From Azolla caroliniana (Eukaryota > Polypodiophyta): 64,000 nt of DNA. The notes below the pieces were generated by a model. It ran no database searches, was not told the DNA's origin, and saw only the letters and a program-made list of their open reading frames with translations. The position numbers and the translations under genes were made by a program. Location: positions 28,086,001 to 28,150,000 of the forward strand of contig JBHGNT010000002.1 in assembly GCA_043228905.1 (NCBI GenBank), in the 5' to 3' direction. Shown one piece after another: positions 1 through 13,200 of the stretch (its first letter is position 1; each line of letters opens with the position of its first letter).

Positions 1-93
1 TCTTTTCTATATTTTTAATTCGTTTTCCCTCTGTGGTTGTAAAGAATTTTATTTGTTTAAAATGCATTCTGATGGCTTTTCTTTTCTCTACAG

Positions 94-2193
94 CGTTTGG
101 GGGTGCAATGTTGCATACAATAGGTTACATATACAAACGACAAGGTGCTAAAGAGCTTGGGAAGAATATTCGTTTAATGGGTGTGCCTTTTGTTGCTGAG
201 TGGTTCAGGAATAAAGGACATTTGATCAAATCACAAATTGAAGCAGCAAGTGGTAAGGTGTAATTCACAAAACTCAGTAAGAGATTGATGAAATGAGGAT
301 AACACGGTGAGCTTATCAAAGTTCCACCTGACTTTGAATGAGCTACAGTTTTCTACAGTTGAGCACATTGCATTGTCTTCTTGATATGCTTAATCCCATA
401 GTGAATCTAGCAACACCTTCATCACATTCGAATAGGAACTTCTTTCACATCTCAAAGAGCCCCAACATTACTTAGTCCTGTATGATGTTTCATTGGAACA
501 ACACTTTTCTAATACACAAGGATTGATGAGCATCCTAGAATGGCTGAATTAAATTTTATTTTATTCTTTATTTGAAGTTAATCCATTGCATGAATTCTCC
601 AGTGATCCAACCCAAACCATGTCCATAAAGGTTTTTCTTTTTTTTGAAATGATATGTGAATTATTGGTTAATCTTTCTCTAAGAGAGCACCACTTTGGGC
701 AAAAAAAAAGGAAGGTATAAAACCTTTTGGATGGATTATCATGGTAGATTGGTAAACCTTTGGGATTTAAAATATTAATTTGGGTGTGAAGGTTATTGAA
801 TTTGCACTGAAGATAGTTTGTTATAATCAGGGGCTATTAGTTTGATGCAACTGCAAGAGAATATGAAGGCCAAGTTGCAAAGTCTTGGTGAAGCTGATGA
901 TGCCGAGTTAATGAAGTACCTTGACGAGAATAAAGAAGCCATGATAAATTCCTTCTGGAAAATAAATGTGATCGATATAGAAATGACACTTACTCGTGTT
1001 TGCGTAAAGGTACTTCAAAAAACTTAGTGATTAACATAGAATTCTAGAATTCACATTTAGTTAAGGGTGCATCTTTATTTTATTCTTTCAAATTATGTTC
1101 TCTTTTTCTTAGTTTGGGTTCATAATTACACGAAATGGTTTCTCGTTTCTAGAACTCTTACCTGCTGAACTTTCTCGCCAAAGCTTTCTCGCCAAAGCTT
1201 CTCCTTTACTATCCTGAAAATGAAAAACACCAAGTTTTTAGGTTGGGCATGCTCATGATACACCTTTCAACTTTTTGGCCTGAAGTAATGTCACATATAT
1301 ATCTACATTTAGACATGCTACGTGATCATTTATGCTCGTTAGATAATTGACCATTTATAACAGCATGCGAAGATGGTTCTAAGTTGTGTCAGTCACTGGT
1401 TTTTAGAGTCTTGACTCTTTGTAATATTCTACCTTACCTAATAACTACATGTACACATAGTATTCATGGACATACCTAGCCAAGTACGAAATACATATCT
1501 ATGTGTGCTTTTTGTATTGTAGTATATATGCATACAAAATGTAGTAATTAAGGGTTATGTAATTTAGCAAAATGACTGTCTCATTCTGCAATGAGCATAT
1601 CAAAGTAGTGAGACATCTCTGTAGCTTCTCCTTGGTTTACTTATTACATTGGTTAATTATTCCCAATTACACAATTAAGATAGATCTGTTAAATACATTT
1701 TTAAGATGAGATGACTCTTACCTGTTGCTCATTGGCCTCAGGCTGTGTATTTCCATGCTATAAATATGACTTTATTTCTTTGTAGGTGTTATCAGAAGTA
1801 GGTGAGCCAAAGGAGAAGATAAAGATGAGAGCCAAATTATTAAAAAAGCTAGGAACTATTTTTGAGGTGATGCAATGAAGGACTTATATTTTCATGCTTA
1901 ATGATTGCAATAAACAAAGTTCTCAGACTAAATGAATCACAGTACAACAATGTCTTCTTTAATCAAACAGGGTGTCAAAGATCCAAAAGGTGGACATCAA
2001 AAGAGGGAACTTGTGAAAGAAGAGGCAAAGGTTGCTTCTACATCAACTAACCTGGTAATTTTCAAATATATAAGCTAATATTAGAAAGATAAAAATCTTA
2101 ATAGGTGTGCACAAAATATCAATTAATTTATGAGTTGTGAATGTTTTTTACTTTTGTTATTTGTTTTAGGTTTCTGCTCTTCCCCAAACATAA
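94..2193 (+). CDS. DnaJ X-domain protein (DJC/chaperone dnaJ 10-like), 3' part
   Basis: Five spliced exons fit GT-AG rules and keep frame: 94-252, 831-1009, 1786-1866, 1971-2054 and 2170-2193, ending in TAA. The upstream exons, including the J domain, lie left of the window. The encoded stretch reads LGYIY-like ([17 protein letters not shown]), then [19 protein letters not shown], then an [14 protein letters not shown] junction, and [16 protein letters not shown], which is the DnaJ-X C-terminal region known from Arabidopsis DJC/J10 proteins. These are Hsp40 co-chaperones with an undefined X-domain role. The exon 831 start is chosen because AG at 829-830 restores the Gly codon split across the intron; the AG at 839-840 would break frame. 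The last exon encodes only seven residues and is the least certain. The family assignment is firm; the paralogue is not. Confidence 0.85.
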
Positions 2194-3667
2194 CTCCTGT
2201 TCCTCCATTCCATACGCCATCCACTTGTTTCTCGTGTGGGTATTGTTTCTATATTTTGCTTGCTAAATGTATTATTAATCCAAATTTCATAAACACATTA
2301 TGTGCTTTGGTTTATGAAAAACATTTGATTTTATTCATCTTTGAACAAAAGTGGCGTCTGTAGTTTATGCTTGATTCTCTACCCAGTTGGAGATAAAAAA
2401 TTTGAATAGCATCATTCCAATTTTATGGTTGAGGACATAACCATTCATGTGGATATATTTTTATTTTAATGGCAATATTCCAAATTTATGCTGATTAATT
2501 TATGCTAGAGGACATGAAGACACGATTGAATCCTCTCATGATATGTAGTTTTCATAATGTTTGTTTTAGTCAGTGACAAACAGTTATATTGTGTTGTTAC
2601 TCTAAATAACCGAAAATAACTCGTTACACACTAGTGCTTGTGTCAATTAATCAGATATTTTACTAAATTGCCCTAATGACAATATATTTAGTTTACATTG
2701 CCCATTGGTTGCATTGATGTCGTAGATCATCACCTTGTAGATACTACAATAAATGCTTTTTAGTGTGCAAATGTTAATGATATAACTTGGATTTGTGGGT
2801 TTCTATTAGGAAGCATGTATTATTGTATCGTTGGAAGAATTAATGATTTTATTGTGAGTATAAGTGAATCTACACGAATGCGTACATGGGCATCAAGAAA
2901 CCAAAGTTTGGTTAATTCTCTAGGATATGCTATCTTGTTGGGCACCATTAGTAACTTGCATATGCTAATTAGTTCTCTAGGGTTATGCTACCTTGTTGGG
3001 AACCAGTAGTAACCATTAGTAACTTCAAATGTAATTAGTGAGAATGAGGCCAGGAAAACTTTAAAAAACTTGCATGCTACATCATATTAATCTTGTAAAC
3101 CACAAAAGCAAACTTTGATTTAAATTTGAAGCGGGTTAACTTCAAATATATTGAATAAGGATATTATTGCAGATGATAGTAAAGAATAAATACACGAATA
3201 GAACGTTCATGAAATCCAACTCATTCCCATGAGCTATGGGTCAAAGGGAAGAGATTGAAGGTCAATCATTGTAGAAACTTATATAATCACATGCAAAAAA
3301 AACAAAGAATATTGGTTGATGAGAAGAAATCCGAGGAATCCAAAGGGGGGGGTCAAGAGAAAGTAACTCGAGATATGTGATTGATAGGAGAGATGACGAC
3401 ATCCATAGAAAGCCAAAGAAATGGTAATTTAGGTAATGTAAAAGATCAACGAGTCAGGAGAAATCAAGCTTGGACCACCTAGCAAGAGAAAACAATTCTG
3501 ACTGAGTAGGGTCATTCATATCAAAAGAGAGAAGGTCAAGAAAACACACTGTGGGGTATGGATCGATAAATCCGAGAGGCAAGGCATCCGCAAAAGAAAG
3601 ATGTCTGGGTCGGCCATCTAGAAGAGAAGCATGATTTGGGCCATTGATCACCACATCGATGATGAGC
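2194..3667. other. 3' flank / intergenic
   Basis: This holds the probable 3' UTR of the DnaJ-X gene and the space before the convergent NPH3 gene. I see no coding exon. A diverged tandem duplication lies near 2918-3035, where the phrase around GCTA(T/C)CTTGTTGGG with a TTAGTAAC tail occurs twice. A short G run occurs at about 3345. Confidence 0.5.
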
Positions 3668-6600
3668 TTAGGAAATGGAATGGCGTCGACTACGAGACTG
3701 TTTGGAGACCCCGGACGGCGTCCGAGTCTTGGGAGATGAATGGAACGAAGCGCTGAAGATGTGCATTCGCCCCAATCGGCGGGTAAACTGCGAGAAAAAC
3801 CCTTCTCCGCCACTTGCGCTGCCGCGTCTTGCATTTGTTGTCGCGAGGTTTGTCCGGCCGCCCTTGGCAAGCTGTTGTTTTAGACTCATGTTCTCTGTCT
3901 CGAGGTCGTTCACACGCACCTGAAGCCTCACGGCATTGAGCTTGAGCTCTCGATTCTCTCGCGCGAGCTCTCGATTCTCTCGCTTGAGGCTCGAGTTCAG
4001 CTCGATATCCATCGTTCTGTGTTGGGGCGAACGAGTGAATGCACTTGGCCCGGACATATTGGGCGGACATTGTGTGACATGATATTCGGACGATGAAAGT
4101 GCATGATCAGATGATCGTGGCCTCGATCGCATGTGTGATGACGTGCCTCCTCCAACATTAATATCTTCGGTAAGTGTAAGCTCGCTCTCGTGTGTTGTGG
4201 CTGCCATCACATTTCGCATACGGAGTTGCTCGAAGTAGAGGACTTGCACCACCATTTGCACAGGGAGCCTCTCGTTTTGGGCAGCATGTGCGCATGCTTC
4301 TTGAGATAGTTTCTGGCAGTCCAATAACTTGCACATCTTCGTCCTCTCCATGTCAGGTAGCATAGGATGGGCCTACAACAAAAATTCATACCAATACAAG
4401 TTTAAACCTAGTCTCTCTGGCCACAATACTTAACATGCATTACGTTGTAAAGCAAGTGTATTTAGATGAGCTAGTCCCTTACATATGAGGGGGGGAATGC
4501 TTTGACCCCGTGCTTTAACATGTAATGTAATGCAATCTAATATATCGTACATACATATATGTATATTAAATCACATAAAGTAGACAATTGTACTATATCT
4601 TTGCTCTTGCATGGTTGCTTATCAAATTTTGTCGTGCTTTTGTTCGTCTCTATAGGTATTTAGTGAAGAGTGCCATATAGTTATATGATGGTCAAAATGC
4701 GTGTTGATGTCCTTCTCAACGATGACCTTTATTGACAATATGCCAAATAACGTTTCATTAAATGCAGTGAGGATTGGTCGAACTTATCACGAGAGTGAAC
4801 ACAAACCTGAAAATGACTCCCCTATGTTGAAGTGAAATGTATAAGATGTACTTATAACTTTTTAACCCAAAGTTGATACTAAACAATGTCTTGAAAGTCA
4901 TAGCATTGGTTAGTGGACAAAAGAAAATAGTTTAGCTCTACCATACAGGGGGTTGAAGGGTGAAAAGGATAAACCACACAAAGTCCAACTTTGCTGCTGC
5001 TTCATGAAGTTTTTTAATTTAGGCTTGTTGGGCTTTGTAAGAAATGTCATGTCATCAATATACTTTTACATTGGGAGATCGCTAAAAGTTGGAGGTATAT
5101 GTAACCAAAACCTCATCATATGAGGGATAGTTTGAAAGATCTTTAGACATGGAGGATTCAAAAATGCTCACAACCACTTAATTTTGGAGTAACTATAGTG
5201 TCGAACGATGTCTTCATTTTGGTAGAAAGCAGCTCGACTAAAAGTTTCCCAACACAAAAGCTCTTTCCTTTTGGTTTCATGGGTTGTCATAGATAAAAAG
5301 TCACCACAATTATTCCTTATTACTTTACTAGAATCATACACATTTTGGAGTAACTAGAGTGTCGAATGATGTGTTCATTTTGGTCGAAAGTAGGTCGACC
5401 AAAAGTTTCCCAAAGGAAGGAAAAGCTCATGGGAAATCGTAGATAAGAGTGAACACAATAAAGTCCATAAGAATTATTCCGTGGTAGTAGTTAACTAGAA
5501 TCATACACATTTTACGTGGTAAAATTTTAAGTGCTTGAAAGTATAATGGAATCGATGTGCTTAACATTCAATTCAATCTCATTAAGTGTATAAAATTATA
5601 TGCTTGAATCATGCAATTCAATCTCATTAAGTGTATAAAATTATATGCTTGAATCATGCAATTCAATCTCATTAAGTGTATAAAATTATATGCTTGAATC
5701 ATGTTTGTGAATATTGACCTTAAGGTACATGTCGACTGCACGGTAAAGGCCATCGTGGACGGGTCGACCGTAGTCGGGGAGGAGCTCAGCGAGAGAGATG
5801 AATTTCGAAGACGGAAGGTGTGCATCCGTGGAGATCTCCGCGAGATATTGGTCGATGAGTTTTGCTACCTTCCGTATACCCCGGAACGGGGAATCCCCGT
5901 GATTCTCCGCATCTGAGAAAATTCCACTAGTACTCTCCATTGGGACGTGGCCGCCCATTTCCTCTCTATTGCGTAAATACGCGGCCACGATCCTTTGCAT
6001 GAGGTCCACATCATAGACATTGGCCACAGCACCATGGTTCGTGGCATCCGAGCTCGTATGTGAAAGGATGGGGACTAGGAAGTCATTCACACTCGTGCTC
6101 TCCAGGTGCAACCCAACATGCCATTCCAAGTCCATCCGGCACGCGACCGTTGTGTCGAGCACGATGGAGGCCCTGAGTAACCCCAGCAAGAACCCAGTGT
6201 GAAAGAGTCCATTGTCTTTTGGGAGCATGGACACTAGGGTCTCAGCTAGTATCCTTTGCTCATGCTCTATAGCCTTAGTCACATAGTTGCCCATGACCAT
6301 GTTATTGAGACCATCTTGGGTTGGTTTAACCTTGCCAGCTTTATTGATCATAATCCCCCTTCCTTGGATGATCTGATCATCAATCAGCACATAGCGCAAA
6401 GCCCCTCTTTCCATCAATGGCTTCATCAAGTTTTCCTCGGTGTAATGAATCAATGCTCCTCCCAACCTTTCCTTCTCCACCCCTCTCGATTTCAAGGCAC
6501 CCATGACGCGTTGGAAAAGATCGATCCGAAGCACGGAGATGTGTCGGGCCCAGTGTTCGATAACCGAACTGCAGCTAAGCCCGTAATTCGAGAGATAAAC

Positions 6601-7663
6601 GCGATAATGATCGGCCGGAAACTGTGGATTAATGGTGGGGCCATTAGGTGCATGATTCGTGGTTACAGTTGATGAACGTGAGGGGGTCATGTTAGGTGCA
6701 TCAAATGGTGGAGTAAGGGTGATGCGAGGACGAAGGGGATGATGAGCACTAGACACTTTGGGACTGCTAACATCTAATTTGCAAATGCTCGAGACGATGG
6801 CGTCTATGCATCGGTTCACGATCTTGAGCTTCTCGGCTTCTCGTAGGATGGGTATGCATGAGTGGAGAACATCCACACATCTCTCCACGGTGGTGCTGGT
6901 GCTGGTGCTCGAGTCCGTGGCCGACACGATTTCATCGAGGAATGCCTCGCACCGGCTAACAAGATGAATCCCGGAATACAATAGGAACCTCCGCATGTGT
7001 TCAGGACTATTTTTGGTAGGATGGTTCATGGCCGATCCGAAGGCGGTAAGCTGGTCACGATGCCTGCCGAAGAGTGTGTTGAGTTCGAGGTAGTCTGCAG
7101 CGCAGAGCAATGGGGCGACATTCCGTGTCGTGATTTCGACATTGATTCCATTACAGCACTTGACTGTGAGCTCGAAGGCATCGGCACCGCCCGGGAAGCC
7201 CTTCAATTTGAGAACGGGCATGGAATCTGTGGCCGAGGTGGGGGCACCAACCCCCCAATTCCAGTTATGGTGGTGCTTCTTTGTGCTTCTATAATTAGCA
7301 TGACCGGTTTCTTCTTCTTCTGCTTCTTCTTCTTCTTCTTCTTCTTCGGATCCAGAGGAGGAGGATATCATGGGTCTTAAATATGCTTGGTTTGTAAATT
7401 CAAGACGTTCAGCCATTCGCCGTAATTTGCCGCTACTCGCCAACAAAGGGAACTGTGTATTAAATTTAATCACTGCATATCAGTTAGGCTCATAATTCAT
7501 GCAACTAATCATCATCATCATCATCATCATCATCACCATCATCATTAGTAGAAGATTAAGAAGACGAAGAAGAAGTAGTAGTTACAGTGGGGAATTATGA
7601 CTTTACCTTGTTTAGTGAGAATGTTACAGCATCCACATTGATGCTGATTATGTCCCTCTCCAT
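3668..7663 (-). CDS. NPH3/RPT2-like BTB-NPH3 protein, 831 residues
   Basis: The minus-strand exons are 7663-7607, 7452-5719 and 4372-3668 (TGA-side end), all phase 0. The splice between SLNK and FPLL is the classic plant NPH3 BTB junction, and YLK joins [12 protein letters not shown]. The protein has an N-terminal BTB fold (about 1-150), an NPH3 domain (about 290-655, with [24 protein letters not shown] and HAAQNERLP) and a coiled coil at 718-766 built from RENREL repeats. Family members act as substrate adaptors of CUL3 E3 ligases at the plasma membrane in blue-light phototropin signalling. An acidic run (13 residues, 12 Glu, about 55-67) interrupts the BTB region and is encoded by a GAA repeat. 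The protein ends in RRHSIS, like the 14-3-3 site of Arabidopsis NPH3. The ATG at 7663 follows an acceptor at 7679-7680, so an upstream, possibly coding, exon is not excluded. The donor after 5719 is GTCAAT, which is weak apart from its GT. Confidence 0.9.
5183..5515. repeat. Diverged tandem duplication, about 160 bp
   Basis: Two copies, about 5183-5341 and 5342-5515, both start with TTTTGGAGTAACTA and share the GTGTCGAA(C/T)GATGT and AAAAGTTTCCCAA phrases, and each ends near AGAATCATACACA. They lie within the NPH3 intron and show many substitutions and small indels, so they are much older than the neighbouring 45-bp minisatellite. Confidence 0.8.
5571..5703. repeat. 45-bp minisatellite, three copies
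   Basis: Three head-to-tail copies at 5571-5615, 5616-5660 and 5661-5703 are essentially identical; the last is cut by two bases. They lie inside the second NPH3 intron, ending about 15 nt from its 5' splice site on the minus strand. The unit is A+T-rich and includes the phrase CTCATTAAGTGTATAAAATT. Their identity suggests recent expansion. Confidence 0.95.
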
Positions 7664-7678
7664 CCTCGGATCATCTAG

Positions 7679-8399
7679 CTGTGGAGAGAAAGGATTAATC
7701 CTGCAGGGAATTATCGTGAATGATTGATTACACATTCTTTCAGATCCAGATTGTATTTTTTTATATATTAAAAAACACAACCAATTTTGAAACTAAACCC
7801 TAAGCTTAAAAGAGTGAGGGATTCTGATAAAAAGCCTAAAATAACATCTACTACATTCGAGGGTCAGCTATATTGAATTGGGGGGGGGGGTAGTTTGGAG
7901 GATCTGCATGCAGAAGAAGCCATAGCGAATTTCCGAAGCTCATATTCTTGTAACTTATTGTGCTTCTTCGAAAAACCTAAATTGTATGTCGTTAAATCCA
8001 AGTCACAGAAGGTTTGATTGAAATGGCAGGAGATTAATATTTATTATTATGAGCAGGGAGGACAAGAAGAAGAAGAGCGAGAGATACAGAGATCGGTAGT
8101 GTTTTCAGAAGGAAAACAGCAGCAAACTAGTCTAGTGGCAATGGAGGAGATCGATTCTTATATTAACCACTGCGATTGATTCTGAGATATGGAGGTTAGT
8201 TACTAATTAGTTTTGTTTACTAAACTCTAGATCGACCTGCTAGAAAAAGAGGCGTCCATTGAATTAGATAGTGTTGGAGATCTCCCCCCCCCTCCTTCTG
8301 CTCCTGCTCCTGCTGCTGCTACAGGGGAGGGGAGACTAGCCCTTAAATCCTCTGTCTACACTGCTCATGTGATCCACAGAGAAGAAGCCATGGAATCTG

Positions 8400-8430
<31 letters not shown>

Positions 8431-8640
8431 TGTGGGGCCCTGAGAAGAGAAAGAGAGAGAGAGAGAGAATCGCGAGGTAGAAGAGTCTGCGCATTTTTTT
8501 CATTTTTATTTTTGTACGCAGGAATTCTCTCGTTCTCTCTCTCTCTCTTTGATTTTTTTTCCCGATTGCAAAACAAAACAAAACAAAACTATTTATTTAT
8601 TTATTTATTTTATTTTATTTGAAAGAGGTTAGTTAGAAAG
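7679..8640. promoter_or_regulatory. 5' flank of NPH3-like gene, rich in microsatellites
   Basis: This is the upstream region and likely 5' UTR of the minus-strand NPH3 gene. It contains an 11-base G run at about 7880-7890, pyrimidine and CTG/CTC triplets at 8283-8320, (TCTG)n and (TC)n at 8396-8430, (GA)n at 8450-8467 and an ATTT run at 8590-8615. The acceptor at 7679-7680 implies an upstream exon here, but I could not place its donor. No other coding sequence is apparent. Confidence 0.5.
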
Positions 8641-8654
8641 TAACTTTGGGATCA

Positions 8655-8800
8655 TGACGTCAGCTTCCGAATTTATCGGCCACGTGTCTTATGATCGACG
8701 TATCCACTTTGCTCGAATTTGATTCACAGTCCTCCACGTGGACTTTTCTGCCATCCCACGTGGATTTTTGAACCAACCCACGTGGACTTTTGTGACGTCA
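8655..8800. promoter_or_regulatory. G-box / TGACGTCA cis-element cluster
   Basis: The palindrome CACGTG occurs at 8681-8686, 8735-8740, 8757-8762 and 8779-8784, and TGACGTCA at 8655-8662 and 8793-8800. The last three G-boxes share the longer core CCACGTGGA(C/T)TTTT and are exactly 22 bp apart, about two helical turns. One more CCACGTGGA occurs at 9186-9194. CACGTG and TGACGTCA are established targets of plant bZIP (HY5, ABF, TGA) and bHLH (PIF) factors. The cluster lies about 1.0-1.1 kb upstream of the NPH3-like ATG, so it may drive that gene. This assignment is inferred from position; no other gene is seen nearby. Confidence 0.7.
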
Positions 8801-10203
8801 TTGGGGGGTTTAAGAAACGAGAGATGTGGACATTCATTGCTGTTGGGACCAGATAGATAGATAGATAGATGCCTTTGACAGTCCACTGTGATCAACTTAA
8901 ACAAACCTCTTATATGTCTCTAAAGATGGATATATTTTTAGGTCGAACTATTAAGTTTCTCACTCCTTCTGAACATGCTAGTTGGGTGCATCGACCAATA
9001 TAGCTCTTTGAAGAGTGGTCTATGGCAAGGGGATTCCCATGGCATGTCACTGCACAACAACAACTCCGATTCATATGCTTTGATATTGGACTCGACCTAA
9101 AGGACATAAAAAGTACTTTGTTACATAGCCAAGTTCCAACCTCACATTTTCGCCAATATATAAAGGCAGAGCGCTCTTAGAACGTCCACGTGGAGTTTGG
9201 GAGGTGCTCCCGTCGATGTCTCTCTTGATAAGAATCTCTATTTATGTGAAAAGGGCGAGGGTTACAAAAACAATATGCTCAAGGGATAGAAACACTCAAT
9301 TGTGCAAACGATATTCCGTGAAAAGGTACCCAACCTAGAAATGACATCTTTAGCAATATGGTTAGCGCTAGTAGGAGTTGATGAACTTTTTGAAATGCTC
9401 TATCCTCACCACAAAATTCTCGACAATAGAATATGCACGGTGGATTCCCATCCTATTGTTATCAAACTCCTCTCCGCTTAACAATACTTTCATTATGAGT
9501 TGTGTACCTTTTTTCCTTTTTACTAGAGAAAGATATTATCAAGCTTTCAATAGAAGTTTGGAACCGTTAATGAATTTAGCAAAGATTGTGAGTTATCTTG
9601 TCTCATGAAAAGGGTGATTCATTGAACTTTAATTACAAAAAGTCTTGGAGAAATCTCAAGCAAAAACCGCGACACAAAAGTGGATTGGGGTAAGACTTGT
9701 TTTTCAAGTCAATGTTGATCCTTCTTTACATAACACAAACTATCTATAAACAATGGCAAGCATTCAGGAAGCATTAAACCTTCATGAACAAAGCTTTGTC
9801 CTTAACATGATTGATCTTTCACTATAAATGTAGAATGTTTATGGGAGGTTAACCTAAAGAAAGCCTTAAAACTTTAAGAAAAAACCTTAATTGTTAATGC
9901 ATGCGGGAGGCTAATAAACTTTGCCCTTTTATTTCTCTATTATTATTATTGTGTTAGTTGAGTTGCTAACTATAGACTCTTTTCAATGTCCAAAGTGATG
10001 TTCTTAAGCGAGTCAAAGTTCCCATGTTGAAGAATGAATGACGTGTACACATGACATTCTACCTCTCTCTTAATTGTAAGTGGATAACTACTCTAAAAGT
10101 TCCTCAAAATATTTCGAACTGATCTTAAAAGGAGTTTGGACAACATAAAACAATATATTATGTGCCATGCACAATTTGATGTACAACTATTTGTCTGCAA
10201 ATG

Positions 10204-10248
<45 letters not shown>

Positions 10249-13200
10249 CTTAAAAAATATATAAAGGCTATACTTTTTCGTTCCTTGAAAAAGTGGCAAG
10301 TTTCAATACTTTCTCGAACTAAACTTCTAACCACTATCAAAGAGGGGAGATGAAACATAAGATAGGAAGATATCTAAGTTAGAGTATGTTACGAATGGAC
10401 TCACGCTCTTCCATGGGTGATAATAAATGAATGGAGATTTTGTTTTACTTCTTTTCGATAAGATGTTGCTATTTTAAAACTCTCCCCTGAAAGTGTTGCT
10501 CCTCATGGCATCCACAAGCAAGTTATTTGGTGAACCTATGATGTAAATTTCAATAGGTTTTATGTCACGAAAATATTTCATTTGGAGAGAGAATATATTG
10601 CTTGATAGCTTTAATTTAACTTGGGAACTAAAGAATTACATGAACTGCAACTTCACTACATCACCATTGTCACACATGGATCCAAAATAGAGAGAGCAAA
10701 TTGAAAAAAGAGAGGAACTGTTCACAATAGATGCTAAAGCATATAGTGTGAAAACATTTCCTTTATAAACATTATATGAGGACTTGGGATGTCCTCATGT
10801 GATGGTGTCATGGTAAAGTTGTGCCTTGCAACGTTACAGTTGTGTGTCCAGTTCTCGATCAATGGGTTTGATGTTCTGTCAATTATAAAACTTTTCATTG
10901 CTTTTGTTTATGTTCTTAAATTTTTGGTTCCAGATCTTCACATTGACAGTGTCCTCCTAGAGTAATAACATTTGCAACAATGCCAACCATACCTTTCAAA
11001 GGCAATGTTGAAAAATAATGACAAATGACAGAAGGAAAAATGTCACACAATGTAACAACATATAAGAGGTTTCCAAAGAGAGATGTAAGAACCAAAGGAA
11101 AGAAATCATAGATTGAAAATAAAAGAATCACAAGCATGTCAAAGAGAATTTAGACCTTGTTAAGGAGTTTGTGATGAGAGATGGAGAAAGGGTCAAGTAG
11201 AACAAAAATGTTACATTGAATAGAGAAATATATTAGGTGTTAAATCCATGGTTATGGCTTTACTAAGTTACCTTATTGAATTTCTTGTAAGTCTTGTGCT
11301 TCACAACCTTAAGGTTGACACTTGGAGGAACAAGCAATTCAAAACTTTGCTCAACTATAAAATTCTGCATGAGATCATGCACACTGAATTTTGCTCCTAT
11401 TAAATGGTTTTGCAAAAGCAACATTAATTACAACCGAAAATGTTAGCAGGGCATGTAGTAGGTATTTCCAATACCTGGTGTAAGAACAATATTAGCATAC
11501 GCAAGCCGATATATTAACATATATCAATGTAGACAAAAAAAGATATGCTACAATTTTCAAATTTACTAGGTTTTGAGATAATGAGGACTATATGATGATG
11601 AATTGTACATATGATGCGACATCACATCCAATTTTTTGTGGCAAGACTTAGATTTCTTCTTCTGCAACCTTCGATGTGCTACGAGTTGCACGATGAAGTT
11701 TCCAAAATCCAGGAAGTGAAACATGTTCACTATTGTCATGTCTTTTACATCCTAGGTTGAAATTACATTGTTGTGAACCTTAAGTGAATTGAGTATTGTC
11801 CCATCATGGTTGCATTGGGAATTGGGATCCAGAATAAATTAGTAATCTTGTACCTCTTTTGTTTCAGCAAACATTTTAATTTAGTTTTGATCTCATATTC
11901 ATGTCCTTTAATGATATGGATGCATTTGATGGTTATCTCTAGGAAACAAATCCTAGGAAAATAAGTTCTAGGGGTTGGATAAGCCCGAAGACATGGCATG
12001 TGGCCTCAAGTTCTTCACCAATAAAAACGAATGTAGTTATTTGTAGATAAAACAATAATAATCCAACACATATTATCCGATTGTATGTATATTCAAAATC
12101 ATGCTCAAATTATGAAACTATAGACCTCGTTGTGAAGCAAAAATATCTCAAAGTAACAGAAGCAATTGGCCGAAATAAACATAATTCTTGATTTTGTATG
12201 AGCACATACATGTTAATAAATTGGTTCATTAATGACACATGTCGTTTATATCACTTTTGGAGATCCTTTAGTCTGAGTTTTATATTCTTGGCCAAATTGC
12301 ATGCAATCTAATTAGGATGCTTATTATTCTCAAACACATACTTAATCTTTTTACCCAACCATGTAGTAGAGTTAAGATGCCCCATATTGCTAATTAAAGA
12401 TGTTGATTAGGCGTTGAGCTTAGAAGGGATTTACGTTATTACTTCTTGAAGTCAAGGAGTAACTAACTATATGGGCTACATTTTGATCTTATTAAATACA
12501 TTGTCTTGTGTTATGGAATTCCATCACATCATGAACCCATACATACATGATACATATATGCTATACCCAACAAAACAATAGAACATGTTATGAATGTTTA
12601 AATGGAAAAACTCTAACACACATCTGGATGGTCCCTAATCACTCGAAAGAGTGATCTCGACAACAATTTTGTTTTATTCCATTACCTTCTTGGATATTAC
12701 ATCATTTCGCATCCTGGAATCATTTACCATCGTGGATATTACAACTATAAGTCACTTTTGAAATCTCAAAATTTTGAAATGCCCTAAAACACCTCCAAGT
12801 GTTACATAGAACACTTGGCAATAAGCACTAACCGAAAGTCACCAACATCCTCACTTTGCAATATACCCAATAGTAAATACAATATTTGGGGATGACAAAC
12901 ACCTTCTTTTTAGGTGAAAAACTAAATATCTTGAAAACTTTAACACCTCAGTACCTTTTATTTTCTTTTTTTTAGAAGAAAGATACACCTTAGATATTAC
13001 TTGAGAAATGTACATATAAAAAACAGAAGGAGACATTTCATCTCACCTCTATTGTAATACAAAAGCTAATACCAACATCTGATCAAACAGATGATATCAT
13101 ATAAGGAAAAAATGGAGCACAACCTACAAGTTATGCAATAAAAAAGAAGGTATGGCATAATTCCACTTCATACTAGAAGTTGTATTTGAAAATAAGTGAA

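Noticed and set aside
3454-4070. Two other minus-strand frames (138 and 126 codons) overlapping the last NPH3 exon, and an 82-codon plus frame.
   Set aside because: They are shadows of the NPH3 reading frame, which alone matches a known family.
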